Source: Varanus komodoensis (lineage: Eukaryota; Chordata; Lepidosauria; Squamata; Varanidae). Taken from it: 64,000 nucleotides of DNA. Position numbers and translations under genes: made by a program. Shown piece by piece: positions 22,880 through 34,744 of the stretch. Position 1 is the first letter of the stretch. Every line of letters begins with the position of its first letter. The stretch is taken from assembly GCF_004798865.1 (NCBI RefSeq), contig NW_025335268.1:96211136-96275135 (forward strand). The letters run 5' to 3'. The notes beneath the pieces were generated by a model that worked only from the letters and a program-made list of their open reading frames with translations, was not told the origin of the DNA and searched no databases.

Positions 22880-24180
22880 TGGTGGGGGGGGGCTGTTTTT
22901 CCTTAGGCATTACCGTGGATACCGTCTTGCATCTAGTCAGCTTTTCTTCTTTCAGTTATAAAATCTTCTAAATGCAGGAAGCATACTAAAGGGGACTTTG
23001 AGGAATATTCAGCTACCATCCATCACATCCAATAGTTATACAGGAGAGGGAAAGTTGGCAGGTGCAGCTTTTGGTACAGAGGTGAGAAATTCATGCCTGC
23101 TCAAAATGTCCGGTGATGCTATGCACGTTCTAAAGGTGCAAGACTCTTTCCGTGGCATCTTTGCAGTGGCTAAAATATGCCCTCAGCATTGACACTAATG
23201 TCGTGAGGATGAATAGAGTAATAATTGTAAAGCATTTGCTACTATTAACATGTTTATCACATTTTAAATATAGAGTCACAGGATCTGAAGCGCCGAGGAC
23301 TGAGGCGTAGCTACCCCGAGATGTACCTGAGGGGAACATCTTCCTTCCACATTGTATGCATTTCCCTGTTGACAAACTGCACTGAGTTTAATCATTCAGG
23401 AATGAGCTATCACAACAAGCTCAAACCCACTAGACACATTGAATGTCTCAATCGTCTTCTTATAGGCCTGCTTTCAACTTGGCCTCCCACGGAGGAGAAG
23501 AGGCAGTGGGTAAGGGTTTTTAGAGGAACTTAGCAGGACCCTCCGCCACCCCCTCTCAGCTCACTCGTGCTATTTCAATTAAGCACCGCAGAATTTAATC
23601 TTCTGCTCTTAATAAAGTTTATTGTTGTCTTGCCAACTCGCCTCCGGACACCAAAATGCTATTATTCCGAACACAACGGGAAGGGCTATTTTACTGCTGA
23701 AAACTTTCTGACTGAAGAGTCAGGGAAGAGAAACTCCCATCCCACAGCAGGCTGCAAGCCATTTGGATCTAGGGAAATTAACGGCAAGGAAATGTACAGG
23801 AGGCTACAGGAGTGAGCCAGAGGGCAGAAGGGTAGAACCAGAAAGGCGCACACATCCACATGTACACTCCATGATGCAAATGCACAGGCAAACATTTCCT
23901 CTTGCAATTCAATCATATCCTGGTACGCTACCGTGGAAGCCAACTTGAATGGAAAGTAATTCAGATCTAGCCCTCTCCACTTCACAGATCATCGTCAATG
24001 GAGAGCTAGAGCCCATTTGGGCTATTTGATAACTTAACATGCATCACTCCATCATATCTGTTCCCTGGTAACAGGCCATTCCTGTCATGCTAGAAAAGAC
24101 AGATTTATTTTACGCATATTTTAAAAGTTTAACAGTACCTTCATTTAAAAAAATGATTTCAGGTTGGTGCATGCAAGATT
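22880..24180. other. Repeat-poor stretch
   Basis: No repeat family or gene recognised apart from the candidate element at 23560-23730. Short frames on both strands look random. Confidence 0.5.
23560..23730. promoter_or_regulatory. Candidate conserved non-coding element
   Basis: Repeat-free, with TCAATTAAGC, TTTAATCTT, TTAATAAAG and ATTGTTGT (SOX-like) cores and scattered CpGs. Inferred from composition and its place upstream of BTRC. Confidence 0.28.
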
Positions 24181-24186
24181 TTATTT

Positions 24187-24201
24187 CCAGCAGGTGGTGC
24201 C
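24187..24201 (+). promoter_or_regulatory. CTCF-like motif
   Basis: CCAGCAGGTGGTGCC matches the CTCF core at 14 of 15 positions. Confidence 0.45.
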
Positions 24202-24245
24202 CTCAGGGCAGGAATTTGGGGCAGACATCCAGGGCTCCACTCCGG

Positions 24246-24260
24246 CAGCAAGAGGGCACT
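24246..24260 (+). promoter_or_regulatory. Second CTCF-like motif, same orientation
   Basis: CAGCAAGAGGGCACT keeps the AGAGGGCAC core (12 of 15 positions), 59 bp from the first motif and facing the same way. Confidence 0.35.
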
Positions 24261-25439
24261 GGCTGACCACATTTTGGAGTAAGTGAAATAATAGGGAGCA
24301 CCCTTTATCCTCTATAAGACCAGTACGTCAGGAATTTAAAATTACTTCTCTCTATTACTGCCCAATACATCCTCAGAGGATGAAGAGGGACAAGATACCT
24401 CTTAGTTATTTTTTTCAGCACATCTCATGTACTGCCCACATACCCCATGATGTTCCAGAATGGGTCTGCCAAGAACCCACCAAACCCACCAAACAGCTGT
24501 TCAAGAGAGCAGACTTCTGGGAGCCCAATTCTGCTGGAAATCAAGGTGTGCAGCCCCTTTTGCCAGCCCCCATGGAGGACTGCAGCCTTTGCAGTGTTCT
24601 GGGGCACCCAAATTGCCAGCCCTTGAGCTAAATTTTATCATGCCTCCCCAAAAAAAACCCAAAGGGGGTGATAATGCTTGTCTTGCCAAATGGCCAACAT
24701 TTGCAAATGACCAGCTTTCTGCATGGTTTGAGCAGAGCTTTCAAAGTATTTCCCAGGTGGTAGGTATTTAGCTACTGGGAAGCATACATTTCTCCAGTCT
24801 TTTTTCCTCTTCTATCCTTAGTTGGGTTTGGTTGGGTTTCTCTGGATTTGCACTGGAGCATTACAGGAACCCCCATACTTAATATGTATACATATTTGCA
24901 CACACGATCAGCTTCTGTGACTTGTCTCAGATGCAAACGTGCACATAGTAACAAGGCCACTTACTTTGTACCTCTCTGAGCTGCTCCATTTTCCTGCCCA
25001 GTTAGGGCAAATAGTTTTTGTGAATCACGGGACACAAGCAGAATCCACCGTTTTTCATGCCAGTGCAAACTTACTGGATGTTTGGGACTTTCCAGACATC
25101 ACACTCTGGAGTGCAAAGTCAAGATGAAGGACTCAAAGGACTTATTTACTGTAAGTGTGATGTAGCCAGGTATGGGAGGATGGAGCATCTGGACACACTA
25201 CTAGTGGCTGTGGAAGCAGCCAGTGCTCATATCCCATGTGCTGGCAAAACAAAGATTCCCATTTCCATGTGCCATCATCCACGTGGACACCTTCTTCTTG
25301 CCCATCCATCAGTATAGCCGAGATGAATCTTCACATCCACTCACCCAGTAATAGTTCTATAAACCCAGCGATTCCCCCCCTCCCTTCTCGAGGCCCCTGC
25401 TCAACAAAGCAGGCCCTGCTTCCTCAGCTCTCCTCTGCC

Positions 25440-25720
25440 TGACAGATGCCTCAGAGCCCGGGGCCGCAGTTAAGGTGACAAGATGCAGCCATTCTTTATG
25501 AACATTTCATTCCTGCTCGCTACACGACGTAAATTAGATTGGTGTGTTACATTCGGGCGAGAAGCAAGCGATGTCACCACCGCGCCAGCCCATTGGATGG
25601 AGAGGCTAATCCTGCCGTGAATTTCATTACTGCTTTTATACCCTCAGAATTAGCTGGGCGGTGGTGAGCCTGATTGCCTTTCACTAGGGGTTTGCTGGGG
25701 AGTTGAACAGATTCTGCTTC
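25440..25720. promoter_or_regulatory. Candidate conserved non-coding element, CpG-containing
   Basis: Unusually complex, repeat-free sequence. It holds retained CpGs (CTCGCTACACGACG, TTCGGGCGAG, ACCGCGCC) beside homeodomain cores (GTAAATTAGATT, GGCTAATCCTG, GAATTAGC). CpGs outside islands usually decay, so their presence hints at constraint. Confidence 0.35.
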
Positions 25721-26495
25721 TGATGGGGAATGAAGCCGAGTGACCCCAGCTCCCCAGCCACTTAGATGATTGTGCCTCTTCTTGTGCATGTGTGTGTGTG
25801 TGGGGGGGTGTTTATCTGTACCCCTCCCTGGCTGCACCATAATGGAAGGGAAAATGGAACCCCTCCATGAGAAATGGTCAGGGCCTAGCTAGACAGGAGT
25901 AATTGTTCCCTGTGGGGTGCAGTATGTCAGCGGCTCCTGTACCTTGCACTTGCATTCTTAAACTCTGGAAACTCTTTCCTTGATTGTTTCTCGTTTATAC
26001 TTTGGGCCCAGCATGGTAATTTTGCTCAAAACGCAATGGCTGGAAAGGGAAGTTTTGTCTCTAGAGACATTAAGTTAACCGCACTAGCCTCTCTGCCCAG
26101 CTCAGCTTCCAGCTTGGGGGTGGACACTCCTGAAGTCACATTGGCAGAGGTGGGAGGTGGGTACACAGGATAAAGTTGCCCATTCCAAGGTGGGGTGCAT
26201 GGGGGGGGGCAAGCCCCTTTTGGCTTCAGCTCAGGAAAAGAAATAATTAGTCCTCCCACCTCCTCCTTGACTACCGGTTCACACTTTCTGATCGCGAACA
26301 GCCAGACTTCTGCTTCCTCATCCTCCCCCCTTCCTCTGCCTTTTGCATGTGGTTCTCCAGGTATGCCGATGTCCAGGTTCTCTTGCCTCACGCATGCACG
26401 TAGGCCTTTTTTTAAACAAGCAAGCCATTGCTGATGAAGCATTCAAACAATCGTTTGGAGCTGCCACAGTAGAAATGTTGTGCTCCTTCCTTCCG
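25721..26495. other. Non-coding stretch
   Basis: GC-richer than neighbours with G-runs near 25800 and 26200. The minus-strand 138-codon frame (26026-26442) shows no domain. Nothing else recognised. Confidence 0.45.
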
Positions 26496-26690
26496 TCACA
26501 GGAAGCAGCCTTAGTCAGACTGTGAGTCCATTTTGCCTTGTATAGTCAGCAGTGGCTGGCAGCAACTCTCTTGGAGTTCAGGGACTATTTTTCCCTGCCC
26601 TACCTGGGCATGCCAGGACTGAGCCTGGGATCCCAAAGCATGTCCCCAACAACTGGGCTGCCTTCCACTTACAGACGATGTTTGGATGGG
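26496..26690 (-). mobile_element. tRNA-derived SINE, 'GCATGCAGAAGG' type
   Basis: Plus strand reads GGAAGCAGCCTTAGTCAGAC, GTCAGCAGTGGCTGGCAGC and CCCTACCTGGGCATGCCAGGAC. This is the reverse complement of the SINE seen at 59525. Confidence 0.6.
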
Positions 26691-27439
26691 AGAGTTGGCT
26701 CTTGCTCCCACAAGAGTGGTGATGGGACAGTGCCCCCACCACACCCGAGGGCAGCCACCTGGCCTGTAAGGCAGGCCATGAGGCACATGTGGCTCCATCA
26801 CCATCTGTTGCCTGAGGCAGCTGCCCCACTCTGCCTCATGGCAGAGCTGGCCCTTCACCCTCCTCTTCCTGGCCCCCCACAGGGCCTCCTTCTGCATCTG
26901 TGAGCAGGTCCACTCACTCCAACTTCATTTTCCTAGACTCACAATCATTGCCTGATCCTCTACTAATCAGTATTGTTTAGAGTCCCAGCTGTTGATGGGT
27001 AAATGGAAATATCTCCTCACCTGCACCCTAGCTATATATGCATTTCTAGCCAATTGCTTCCTGTAGCTTGCTCTCCTATCACATATGAAGCAGCAAACAG
27101 CAAAAGTGAGCACACCAATTCACAAAGTATGCACAGGACAGCTTCTTAAACAATGGTTTGCAATATGCATTTCCATCCTGTTCTGTCTTGTAAACTGTTT
27201 CAAACTATCCCTATGGAAACCTTCCTGAACCCCTCTTTATAATCCAGCCTGATTTATAATCCCTCCATTTATTCTATTGCCTTTCATTCCTCTCTGCTCC
27301 TTCAAAGGATAATACAACCATGATTTGATTATATATGTTATAAAATGTTTCATCTGCCTGTCCATCTGCCCGTCCTTCCTTCCTTCCACCTGGGCTCCAT
27401 TCTGCCTTTGCTCTTACCATATTTGCCCTCATATTTGCC

Positions 27440-27797
27440 CTCCCGCCCCTCCCGCCCCTTGAGATCGGCAGCAGGGGCTCTTCTCCAGGAGCCTTCCGTA
27501 AGAGATATCAGGAAGCAAAGTACCCGGAGGAGGGCCTTCTCTGTGGTGGCGCCCCATCTGTGGAATGCGCTCCCCAGAGAGGTCCGCCTGGCACCATCGT
27601 TATTTGTTTTTCGGCACCAGGCTAAGACCTTTTTATTCAAACAGTATTTTAATAATTTTAATATTTATAGTTTTAATTGTGCAGCCAGTGTGTTTCCAAG
27701 TTGTAATTGTATTGTTTTATTTATTTGTTGATATGAGCCATCCCGAGGCTATGCAGCAATGGGGACGGCATATAAAAACTTTAAATAAATAAATACC
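27440..27797 (+). mobile_element. L2-like LINE 3' end with open C-terminal frame
   Basis: The frame reads PLRSAAGALLQEPSVRDI...RRAFSVVAPHLWNALPREV then LFVFRHQAKTFLF. This is the C terminus of the L2-type reverse transcriptase, unbroken for about 90 codons. It is followed by a 3' UTR ending GGGGACGGCATATAAAAAC and AAATAAATAAATA. Comparatively young copy, truncated at its 5' side. Confidence 0.88.
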
Positions 27798-28009
27798 CAT
27801 CGGGACCACGCATGCACATATTCCTTAACAGTTCAGGTCTGTTCAATTCCCTGGAAAAGTTTCATCAGTCATCCAAGGCTTCTTCCAACACTAGGGCAAG
27901 AATACCCAGGAAGAATGTAAAATCTTTCCAGCTTTTCCAGAAAATAACTCCTCCCTCTTTAAGCTGTCTAAAGGCATAGGCCTATGCATATTTAGATAGG
28001 AAAAAGGTG

Positions 28010-28048
28010 CTGGCTGGGGAATGCTGGGAGTTATAGGACTGCTTTCTG
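28010..28048. repeat. Half of palindromic 'CTGGGAGTTATAG' repeat
   Basis: GCTGGCTGGGGAATGCTGGGAGTTATAGGAC matches the conserved arm of the common squamate palindromic DNA element (reverse CTACAACTCCCAGCATTCC). Confidence 0.55.
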
Positions 28049-28269
28049 TCTAAACACATTGATAAGATTGTACCTAAGCTTCTGATTTCTGTTGCCTGCT
28101 GGTCCTAACAAAAAATGTTTTCAAGTCGTAAGCATAAAGTTTCCAGACTTTCTGGGCTGCATCTCTCTTTGGCATTTTGTATAATGTATAAATACAAATA
28201 TGCTTATATGACACTGTGCTGGAACACATATGCTCCATGATGATGAAGCCCTTACTGATAGCTTGGGCC

Positions 28270-28475
28270 AACTATTTATTTATTTATTTAAAACATTTCT
28301 ATGCCGCCCCCATCGCAACAAAGCCTCGGGGTGGCTCACAACATACATAAAATACAATCAATAATTTAAAAACTGGTACCATCTCGGCTATATATTAAAA
28401 TCTATAAATACAATAATAATAAATTAACAGTTAAAATAACTTTTAAATAAAAAGGTCTTCGCCTGGCTTTCACTT
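28270..28475 (-). mobile_element. L2-like LINE 3' end
   Basis: TTTATTTATTTA tail, CTATGCCGCCCC hairpin, 3' UTR, and AAAAAGGTCTTCGCCTGGC at the coding end. Truncated just inside the coding region. Confidence 0.85.
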
Positions 28476-29129
28476 GATTATGAAGCTGACCACTCCAGGC
28501 TACTAAGATCACAGTCTGGAAAACAGATTAGCCTTTGAGATTAAAGAAGTTGCTCATCTTTGCTAACAGACTGCTGTAGATCTTCCCTCAAACACAGAAC
28601 TGTTTTTCCTATGTGTCCATGGCTCAAATCCGGAAAGTGTTTTTTTCCCCTTGGGTATAAGAATCTACATTGCAGAAAGAAGCCAGAACACTGCAAAAAC
28701 TCATAGTATAGCAACTTCCTGATTCTCTCAGTAAAGCAGGCATTCTTTAAAAGAATATATATAGTAATCCCAAGCATATCACACTTCGGGTCCCTCTGCC
28801 TGTGTGCTGTGCTCATCATTCTTAACTTTCAGTGTTTGCTGCTTAATCTTTCCCAGATCTGGGAGGGCACTGCACTGACATTTAAAACCCTCTGAATGAC
28901 AGCTGTTATATTGAGGCACCAAGAAAGATCAAAAGGATTGGAGAAGGCAGGAGGAAGTGGCCCAGTGTATGTCTCTGTGCATGGGCCTGTTGCTGCATGT
29001 TAACATGTGTGCCCACTCTCAGCCCTAACAATTCAGATATCATTGAATCCTAGCCATAAAGAAACTGGATATGTTTTAAAAATTACACTTTCCACTCCTA
29101 CTTTTCAATCAACTAAACTATAGGACTGC

Positions 29130-29220
29130 GGCTATAATCCTAAACACACTTAATAGTGAGGACCACTGAACATAGCTGAATTTATTTCTGACTAAATATG
29201 CCTAAGATTGTGTTGTACCT
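29130..29220. repeat. Type A MITE-like repeat copy
   Basis: GGCTATAATCCTAAACACAC at one end and TATGCCTAAGATTGTGTTGTAC at the other. Confidence 0.55.
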
Positions 29221-30615
29221 GAGTTGATCATGTCCTCTCACCTTTCCAGAATGTGCCTTTTTGTTTGCATCATTTCAAAAGTGGCATTAATATCAGGATA
29301 TTCAACATTTTACTTCTAGATCTATGATTTGGATGCTACAAAAAGTCGGGCTGGTAGAAAAGCGGCAGGCTCATATGGAAAGATGCAGATTCATAGCCTT
29401 CGCCCTTTCTGTGATCTTTACCTTTCAGTTTTTTTACCCAATGTCCAGTCACCAGGGTTTTGAACCAGGACCCTTGGAACATCTTTGGATTATCTGAATT
29501 AGGTTTCCCAATTTCTCAACCAGCTACAATAGCTGTGCCTTTAATTACAGCTTGAGCTGCAGACTTCGGCAGGTCCAATACTGAGAATAGCTTTACTTGC
29601 TGAATTCTGCACAGCAAATTGCTGTGGCAGAGCAGGGCAGCTTTTTTACCCTGGTCAATTGACAGTCTTAGTCAGAACGCATTCCTTGAGCATGTGAAGC
29701 AACAGTAAAGTGCAGAGTGCTCCCCATGTTACAGTTTGAACAATGGTGGCTCTGGAATGGCCAATGGCCATTGGCATTTGTTGTACTATGTTCTGTTTTG
29801 CTCATTTTCTCCTAGTTCTTCAGTTGTGTATCCAGCAACATCTGTGGGCATCTGCACATCAGCAATCAAATCACTTGCATCTGGAGATGGGAAAAGGAGC
29901 TCAAATCAAGGTATCTAAATGTGGAAGTGGAACTTAACAGATGAGCATCAAACTAAACTAGGTCTGACTAGGCATGAGGATCACATCCCAACCTCTGTTT
30001 GTCCTGGGACATGTCAAGACCTTGGAGAGCTCATTACAGGAAGTTCTGGCTAGAGCATTGCCCTTAAATGAGCTGCTGTTCCAGCAAAGCACTGTAGTCC
30101 AGTGAAGCCTTAGAAAAGTTGGAAGAGTCTAGCCTTCCATTGGCTCTGCCCTCCTGGATGCTGATTGTAATTCTTCAAGGGACAGTGCCTTTTTCTTCAG
30201 TCCTGTGATCCTGCAAGGGACCATGATCAGAGTCAGACAGCAACAAGAATGCTAGGCAAGTCAAAGGAACCTTAATACAAAGCCCCCAAACCAGGGGACA
30301 TGATAGAACCTATTACTCAAGAAATCTTAAGAAAATGGAGTTCCTCAGTGCTTAGGAAAAAGAGTAGTGAAGAACTATATAACAGAATTTTGATGGGTGG
30401 CTGGTTGAAGAATATTTCTACTCCTCTCAGAGAGAGAAAATTAATGATATACATTCTTTGTTCATTTCAAGTCATGGGAACACTTTTAAAGCAGTTCATT
30501 CCTAACACTGATATTAATTCAACCTTGGTTCAATGAAACTAAGCTGTTAAGGATTATGAAAGAAGATTTTCAGAAAGCAGCTACTGGAAAGCAACCATGC
30601 CTCAATAGCAGAGCT
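29221..30615. other. Non-coding stretch
   Basis: No repeat or gene recognised. Short frames only, none resembling a family. Confidence 0.5.
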
Positions 30616-30619
30616 CCTG

Positions 30620-30621
<2 letters not shown>

Positions 30622-30680
<59 letters not shown>

Positions 30681-30683
30681 TTA
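30622..30683. repeat. (CTTT)n then (TTTA)n microsatellite
   Basis: The TTTA run is the tail of the minus-strand LINE that follows. The CTTT run has expanded next to it. Confidence 0.9.
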
Positions 30684-30745
30684 AAAGCTTTTGTATGCCG
30701 TCCTATTATACAAGATCTCAGGTCGGCTTACAATATTTGCATGCA
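30651..30745 (-). mobile_element. L2-like LINE 3' terminus
   Basis: AAAAGCTTTTGTATGCCGTCC...CTCAGGTCGGCTTACAAT is the terminal hairpin region in antisense, cut shortly after. Confidence 0.75.
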
Positions 30746-31485
30746 GAAGGGCCCAAGTGTAATTTCTGGTCTTTCCACTTTAAAAAAGGAGGGGTGGAGG
30801 AAACTGGCCACTGACAGTCACAAGAGGCAGAGCTGAGCTAGGTGGACAAATAGTTCAGCATCCGTTAAAGTGCAGCAAAACATACAGAAAACAGCCATTA
30901 AAATATAGCATGCATGTCTAACCATGATAGGCAAATGCGTAGCATCTGGGGATCTAGCAAGTCTCTGTGAATAGAACTCACTGGCATCAGTAAGCTTAAC
31001 TCTATAGAATGGGTTCCCCTTAGCTTGCTTATCCTGATGTTACCTCTGTTGGTAAACAGTTGGCACACACCAAGCTGCAGTAGTGGGTATCAGTTCCCAG
31101 AAATCAGAAAGAACATTCAGGTGGGATATTACTGTTTTTGCTTTCTTCCCCCCTCTTCTAATTAATACTCTAATCTTTACCTCTGCAGTTCCTTTCCACA
31201 ATAGGGGCCAATACACCTTCCATCCATATGCTGCCCTAACAGTGTAGAGGACTCCTCTGAGATCAGACCTGACAACCAAGGCTCAAGCAAGGGATGGGCA
31301 CACTTGATTAAGGCCAGAGATCAAGGGAGGATTTAGCTGAGACTGTAACTCCATTCTCATAAGGGGAAAAACTGAAGCTGATAACATGCTTTAGGATCTT
31401 TGTGGAAATGTATTTCTTTGTACCTATAAGCTTATCATCCAGATCTTGTGGGATTTGTTAAAGCCAACTGGAAGCAGGTTTGGAA

Positions 31486-31728
31486 CAGTGTGGTGTAGTG
31501 GTTTAGAACTCAGGATGAGATTCAGGCGATCTGGGTTCTAGTCCCTACTCAGCCATGTAGCCAACAGGGTGACTTTGAGCAAGTTGCAGAGTCTCAGCTC
31601 AGCCTACCTCACAGGCTTGTTGTTCTGGGGATAAGATTGAGCGCAGGAGGAAGACAATGATGTCAGCTGCTTTGAGTTCTGTAAAAAAGAAAAAACGCAA
31701 GATATAAATCTAATAACAAGTAAAGAGG
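31486..31728 (+). mobile_element. tRNA-derived SINE
   Basis: Head AGTGTGGTGTAGTGGTTTAGA, B box GGTTCTAGTCC, central CTCAGCCTACCTCACAGG, 3' end GCAAGATATAAATCTAATAAC. Plus-strand counterpart of the copy at 11643-11887. Confidence 0.82.
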
Positions 31729-33059
31729 AGATGCAACATTCTGAAGAATGAGTGGCTGGGCTTCTCTGCAACATAGGTAATCAACTAGGATTTGTAAGAA
31801 TGATCAGTTTCTACTTCCCTATGTGACATGCTTTCTCAAGAGCTACTAGTCCCAGTAGTTCCTTATGCATATACTTAGTAGAAACCCTCCCCTCTGCCCT
31901 GTTGGCCATTCTGCTACTTCAGAAACTATATAATTTCAGAATTAAAATAACATCTTTAAAATAGATCCTATTAATTTCATGTTTCATGAGATTTTATACA
32001 TGGGATGGAAAAACTTGCGGGAGGAGATCATGCTGTAAATTTGCACTGGGGCCTACAAAGTGATGCTTGGGTTTTGCTGGCAACCCTGATCCCATCACTG
32101 TATGCTGACATAAGAAAAAGAACCCTAAAAGAAGATACTAGAAGTATCCCTACTTGAGAACTGTCAACGTATCAAAAATTAGAGGTAGGGACACATAGGT
32201 TGGGATTCAAATCCCCACTTAGCTTCAAAGTATCCTAAGTGGACTTGAGTCAAAAATATCAGCTTGGTGCCTGCAGCAGGAACTTTAATCCCTTAGGCAA
32301 ACTGAGGCAGCCACTGCTGGCAACAAATCTGGGGCATTTTAAAAGAGCAGCAAATTGCTCTTCCTTTGTTATTGTGTTTTTATTGTTAAGGATGGGCGGA
32401 AACACTTTTGGAATTCTCTGCTTCATGTGTCAAAATAATTTGGCTGGCTTGGGGTACTATGTACTTTGGTTTGGGTACCATTTGCTGGGTGGTACCATGT
32501 GCTGCTCCACCTTTGGTGGCAACATTTCTTTGGCCAAACCTGGTGGTGAAAATATATAATAACATAAATAATTGGCCAGCTGCTGCTTTTTCAAAGCACA
32601 CCCAAACTGTATCCCCTGAGATGGGCAGTTCCTCCTAGCTAAATGCTGGGAATGCCCTGTGACAGCAAGGTGCCTCTCTCCTAATCTAGCTCGGAGAGTA
32701 GGGAAAAACAGGTTTGCCCCCAGCATAGACTGTTTTGACCTCTATGGAGGAAAGGTCGGACACAATGAGTGTGAGAGTAGAAGAGAGTGTGAGAGAGAGC
32801 AGAAGCTGGCACTGGGGCGTGGCGGGGAACCTAGAAGTAATCACTTAAGGAAAAAATGCTTCCCAGTTGGGCTTCTCCACTCTGCCCTGCTGCTCTGCTA
32901 CCATCTAGATGCTGTTTCCAGGTGAGATGTGCAGTGCTGACAGATGATGCCCCTCTCTCCATCTGGGGCAGGTAAAGCTGGAACAACTCTCCGGTGTCTC
33001 AGTACTGCTGAGCTGTCATTAGTATGCAAAGAATGTTAGGGGAGTGAAAGATAGAGAAA
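31729..33059. other. Non-coding stretch
   Basis: Nothing recognised. The frames of 71-106 codons at 32239-32925 overlap each other on both strands and look random. Confidence 0.5.
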
Positions 33060-33260
33060 GTGAGTGAGAGAGAGGGGGGAGCCAGTTGTTTTATTCATGG
33101 CTGGTGATATTACAGACTGAGTGAAAATCACATTATCGTAATGGGAAAGTTAGAGTTGCTGAGACGATGCCCTGAAGCCTGCACGCTGATTGGGGTGTGA
33201 TTGCTATCTGTATTTATATGTAGAAAGCAAAGTTCACTCTCAGTTCAAGATGGTGGCGCC
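33060..33260. promoter_or_regulatory. Candidate regulatory element with YY1-like motif at its edge
   Basis: Repeat-free stretch with TTTTATTCATGG, CACATTATCGTAATGGG and CTGATTGGGGTGTG. It ends at AAGATGGTGGCGCC (33247-33260), close to the YY1 core AAGATGGCGGC. A consensus-like donor GTGAGT follows at 33321-33326, so this could also be the start of a non-coding transcript. Confidence 0.28.
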
Positions 33261-34352
33261 TGCTTCCTTCATGCTACATAATTCTTCAACAGGGAGAAGG
33301 CTGGAAGAGAGCGGAAGCCTGTGAGTGCCTAACCAGGCATATGTGTTATGTGTGTTGGGAGGAGGGATTTCCAGAACGCACAGCAAGTCCCTTCCTTTCG
33401 CTCTCCATTTCATTCTGTCTCCAGCTGCCCCAGCTCAGGTGTAGTCAAGATTCCTTAAAAAATGTACCAGGGAGCTGAAGGAGAGTGCCGGAACAGATCA
33501 GCCTCACCATGCGGAGATAAATGCTGGGAAGAGAAGAAGAGAAGATCTGCCACGGAGGAGGTGCTTGGAAGCAATCAGGAATTGCCCAGGGCATTTTGCT
33601 GTCCGGGTAGAGGATCAGATGACCTGGCTGCCCCATTGCATGCACAGGAACTGGTGATGGGATAGGGCTTTCCCCTGCTCTCAAGGCAACACGTTTGGGG
33701 TGTTCAGGGCAGGAGTGGGATACAAAAGGCCTACCCTCCGGTGTGGAAATGGCGAATGGCTCAGGAGGATTGGCCAGAAGGTGCCACCGATGATGGCTAC
33801 AACATCTGCCACCTGATGTGGTTGGCTGACTCCACCTCGTGCCAGTGTGGCCCTGAAAGCCATGCCTCGTCAAATGCAACTCTACCGCCTTAACGTGGTT
33901 TTTGCTTTCTGCCAACAGGGCTGTTGGGCAGCTCTCGATAGAGGCTTTGTTGCACATTAATATACACCGGACATTCCATAGATTGTTCTGTGGCCTCCCT
34001 TAAAAGTTATCCTGAGCCACTGAGAGGCTGCATCACCCACCTCCCTGGTAGACCTTTCTGGCAAGGAGAAAGCCTACCTGGGCCATCCATTGGCCAGAGA
34101 AGGAGATACTGGAGAGAGTTTGCTTCTCACCTCCCTCATCATCTGACTTCTAATTGCCTTGGGGCTGAAGAGCTGAAAGAAAGCACACTCTGGCTTCTGC
34201 CATTGGCCAGGGAACCAAGGGCTGCTGAGTAATACGTGTGTGATTTTGGGAACGATTGTTTTAGTTAGTGTAAGTTTTTGCCTGCAAACCACCTTGTGAA
34301 TAATTTGATTTAAAGGTGTGGCATAGATCCTCAAAATAAATACATAGATACA
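33261..34352 (+). mobile_element. Possible eroded LINE-like element
   Basis: Ends in GCAAACCACCTTGTGAATAATTTGATTTAAAGG...AAAATAAATACATAG, a LINE-like 3' tail. Upstream a frame near 33780-33880 reads WLADSTSCQCGPES, reminiscent of the CxCG knuckle near the C terminus of some LINE polymerases. Weak; could instead be unique sequence with a chance match. Confidence 0.25.
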
Positions 34353-34435
34353 GTGCTGCTTTGGTCCCATCTCGCATCTCAAGCCACAGCAGAGGTGTTC
34401 CATGAGCAGCCCAGAGAAGCAGCTCCATCTTCTGT

Positions 34436-34450
34436 CCAGAAGAGGGCACT
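34436..34450 (+). promoter_or_regulatory. CTCF-like motif
   Basis: CCAGAAGAGGGCACT matches the CTCF core at 14 of 15 positions and has the frequent AGAGGGCAC variant. Confidence 0.45.
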
Positions 34451-34744
34451 GTGGCCCTAGGTAGCCAGGGTGTGGCCATATAATAGTCCTTAATACAGAG
34501 GTGAAAAGAATGACTTGCAATACAGTGTTTATGTGTGAGAAGTTTAGGAATATAGGGTTCTTCCAGACAAGGCTTCCAGAAAAAGCAATTGTACCACTTC
34601 ATTCACAGAGTTTTGTGTGGGCTCTATGTGTGTGTGTCCATCCAGGTGATGTCATTTTCAGTTTGTGCCCTCCTTTCTGACCATCTTTTATAAAGGTGGG
34701 GGCGGGGGGAGATTTTCACAGCAATGCAGCTTTTTCTGAGATTT

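Noticed and set aside
33445-33957. 170-codon minus-strand frame
   Set aside because: No recognisable domain, low-complexity composition and overlapping frames on the other strand; the sequence may be an eroded LINE.
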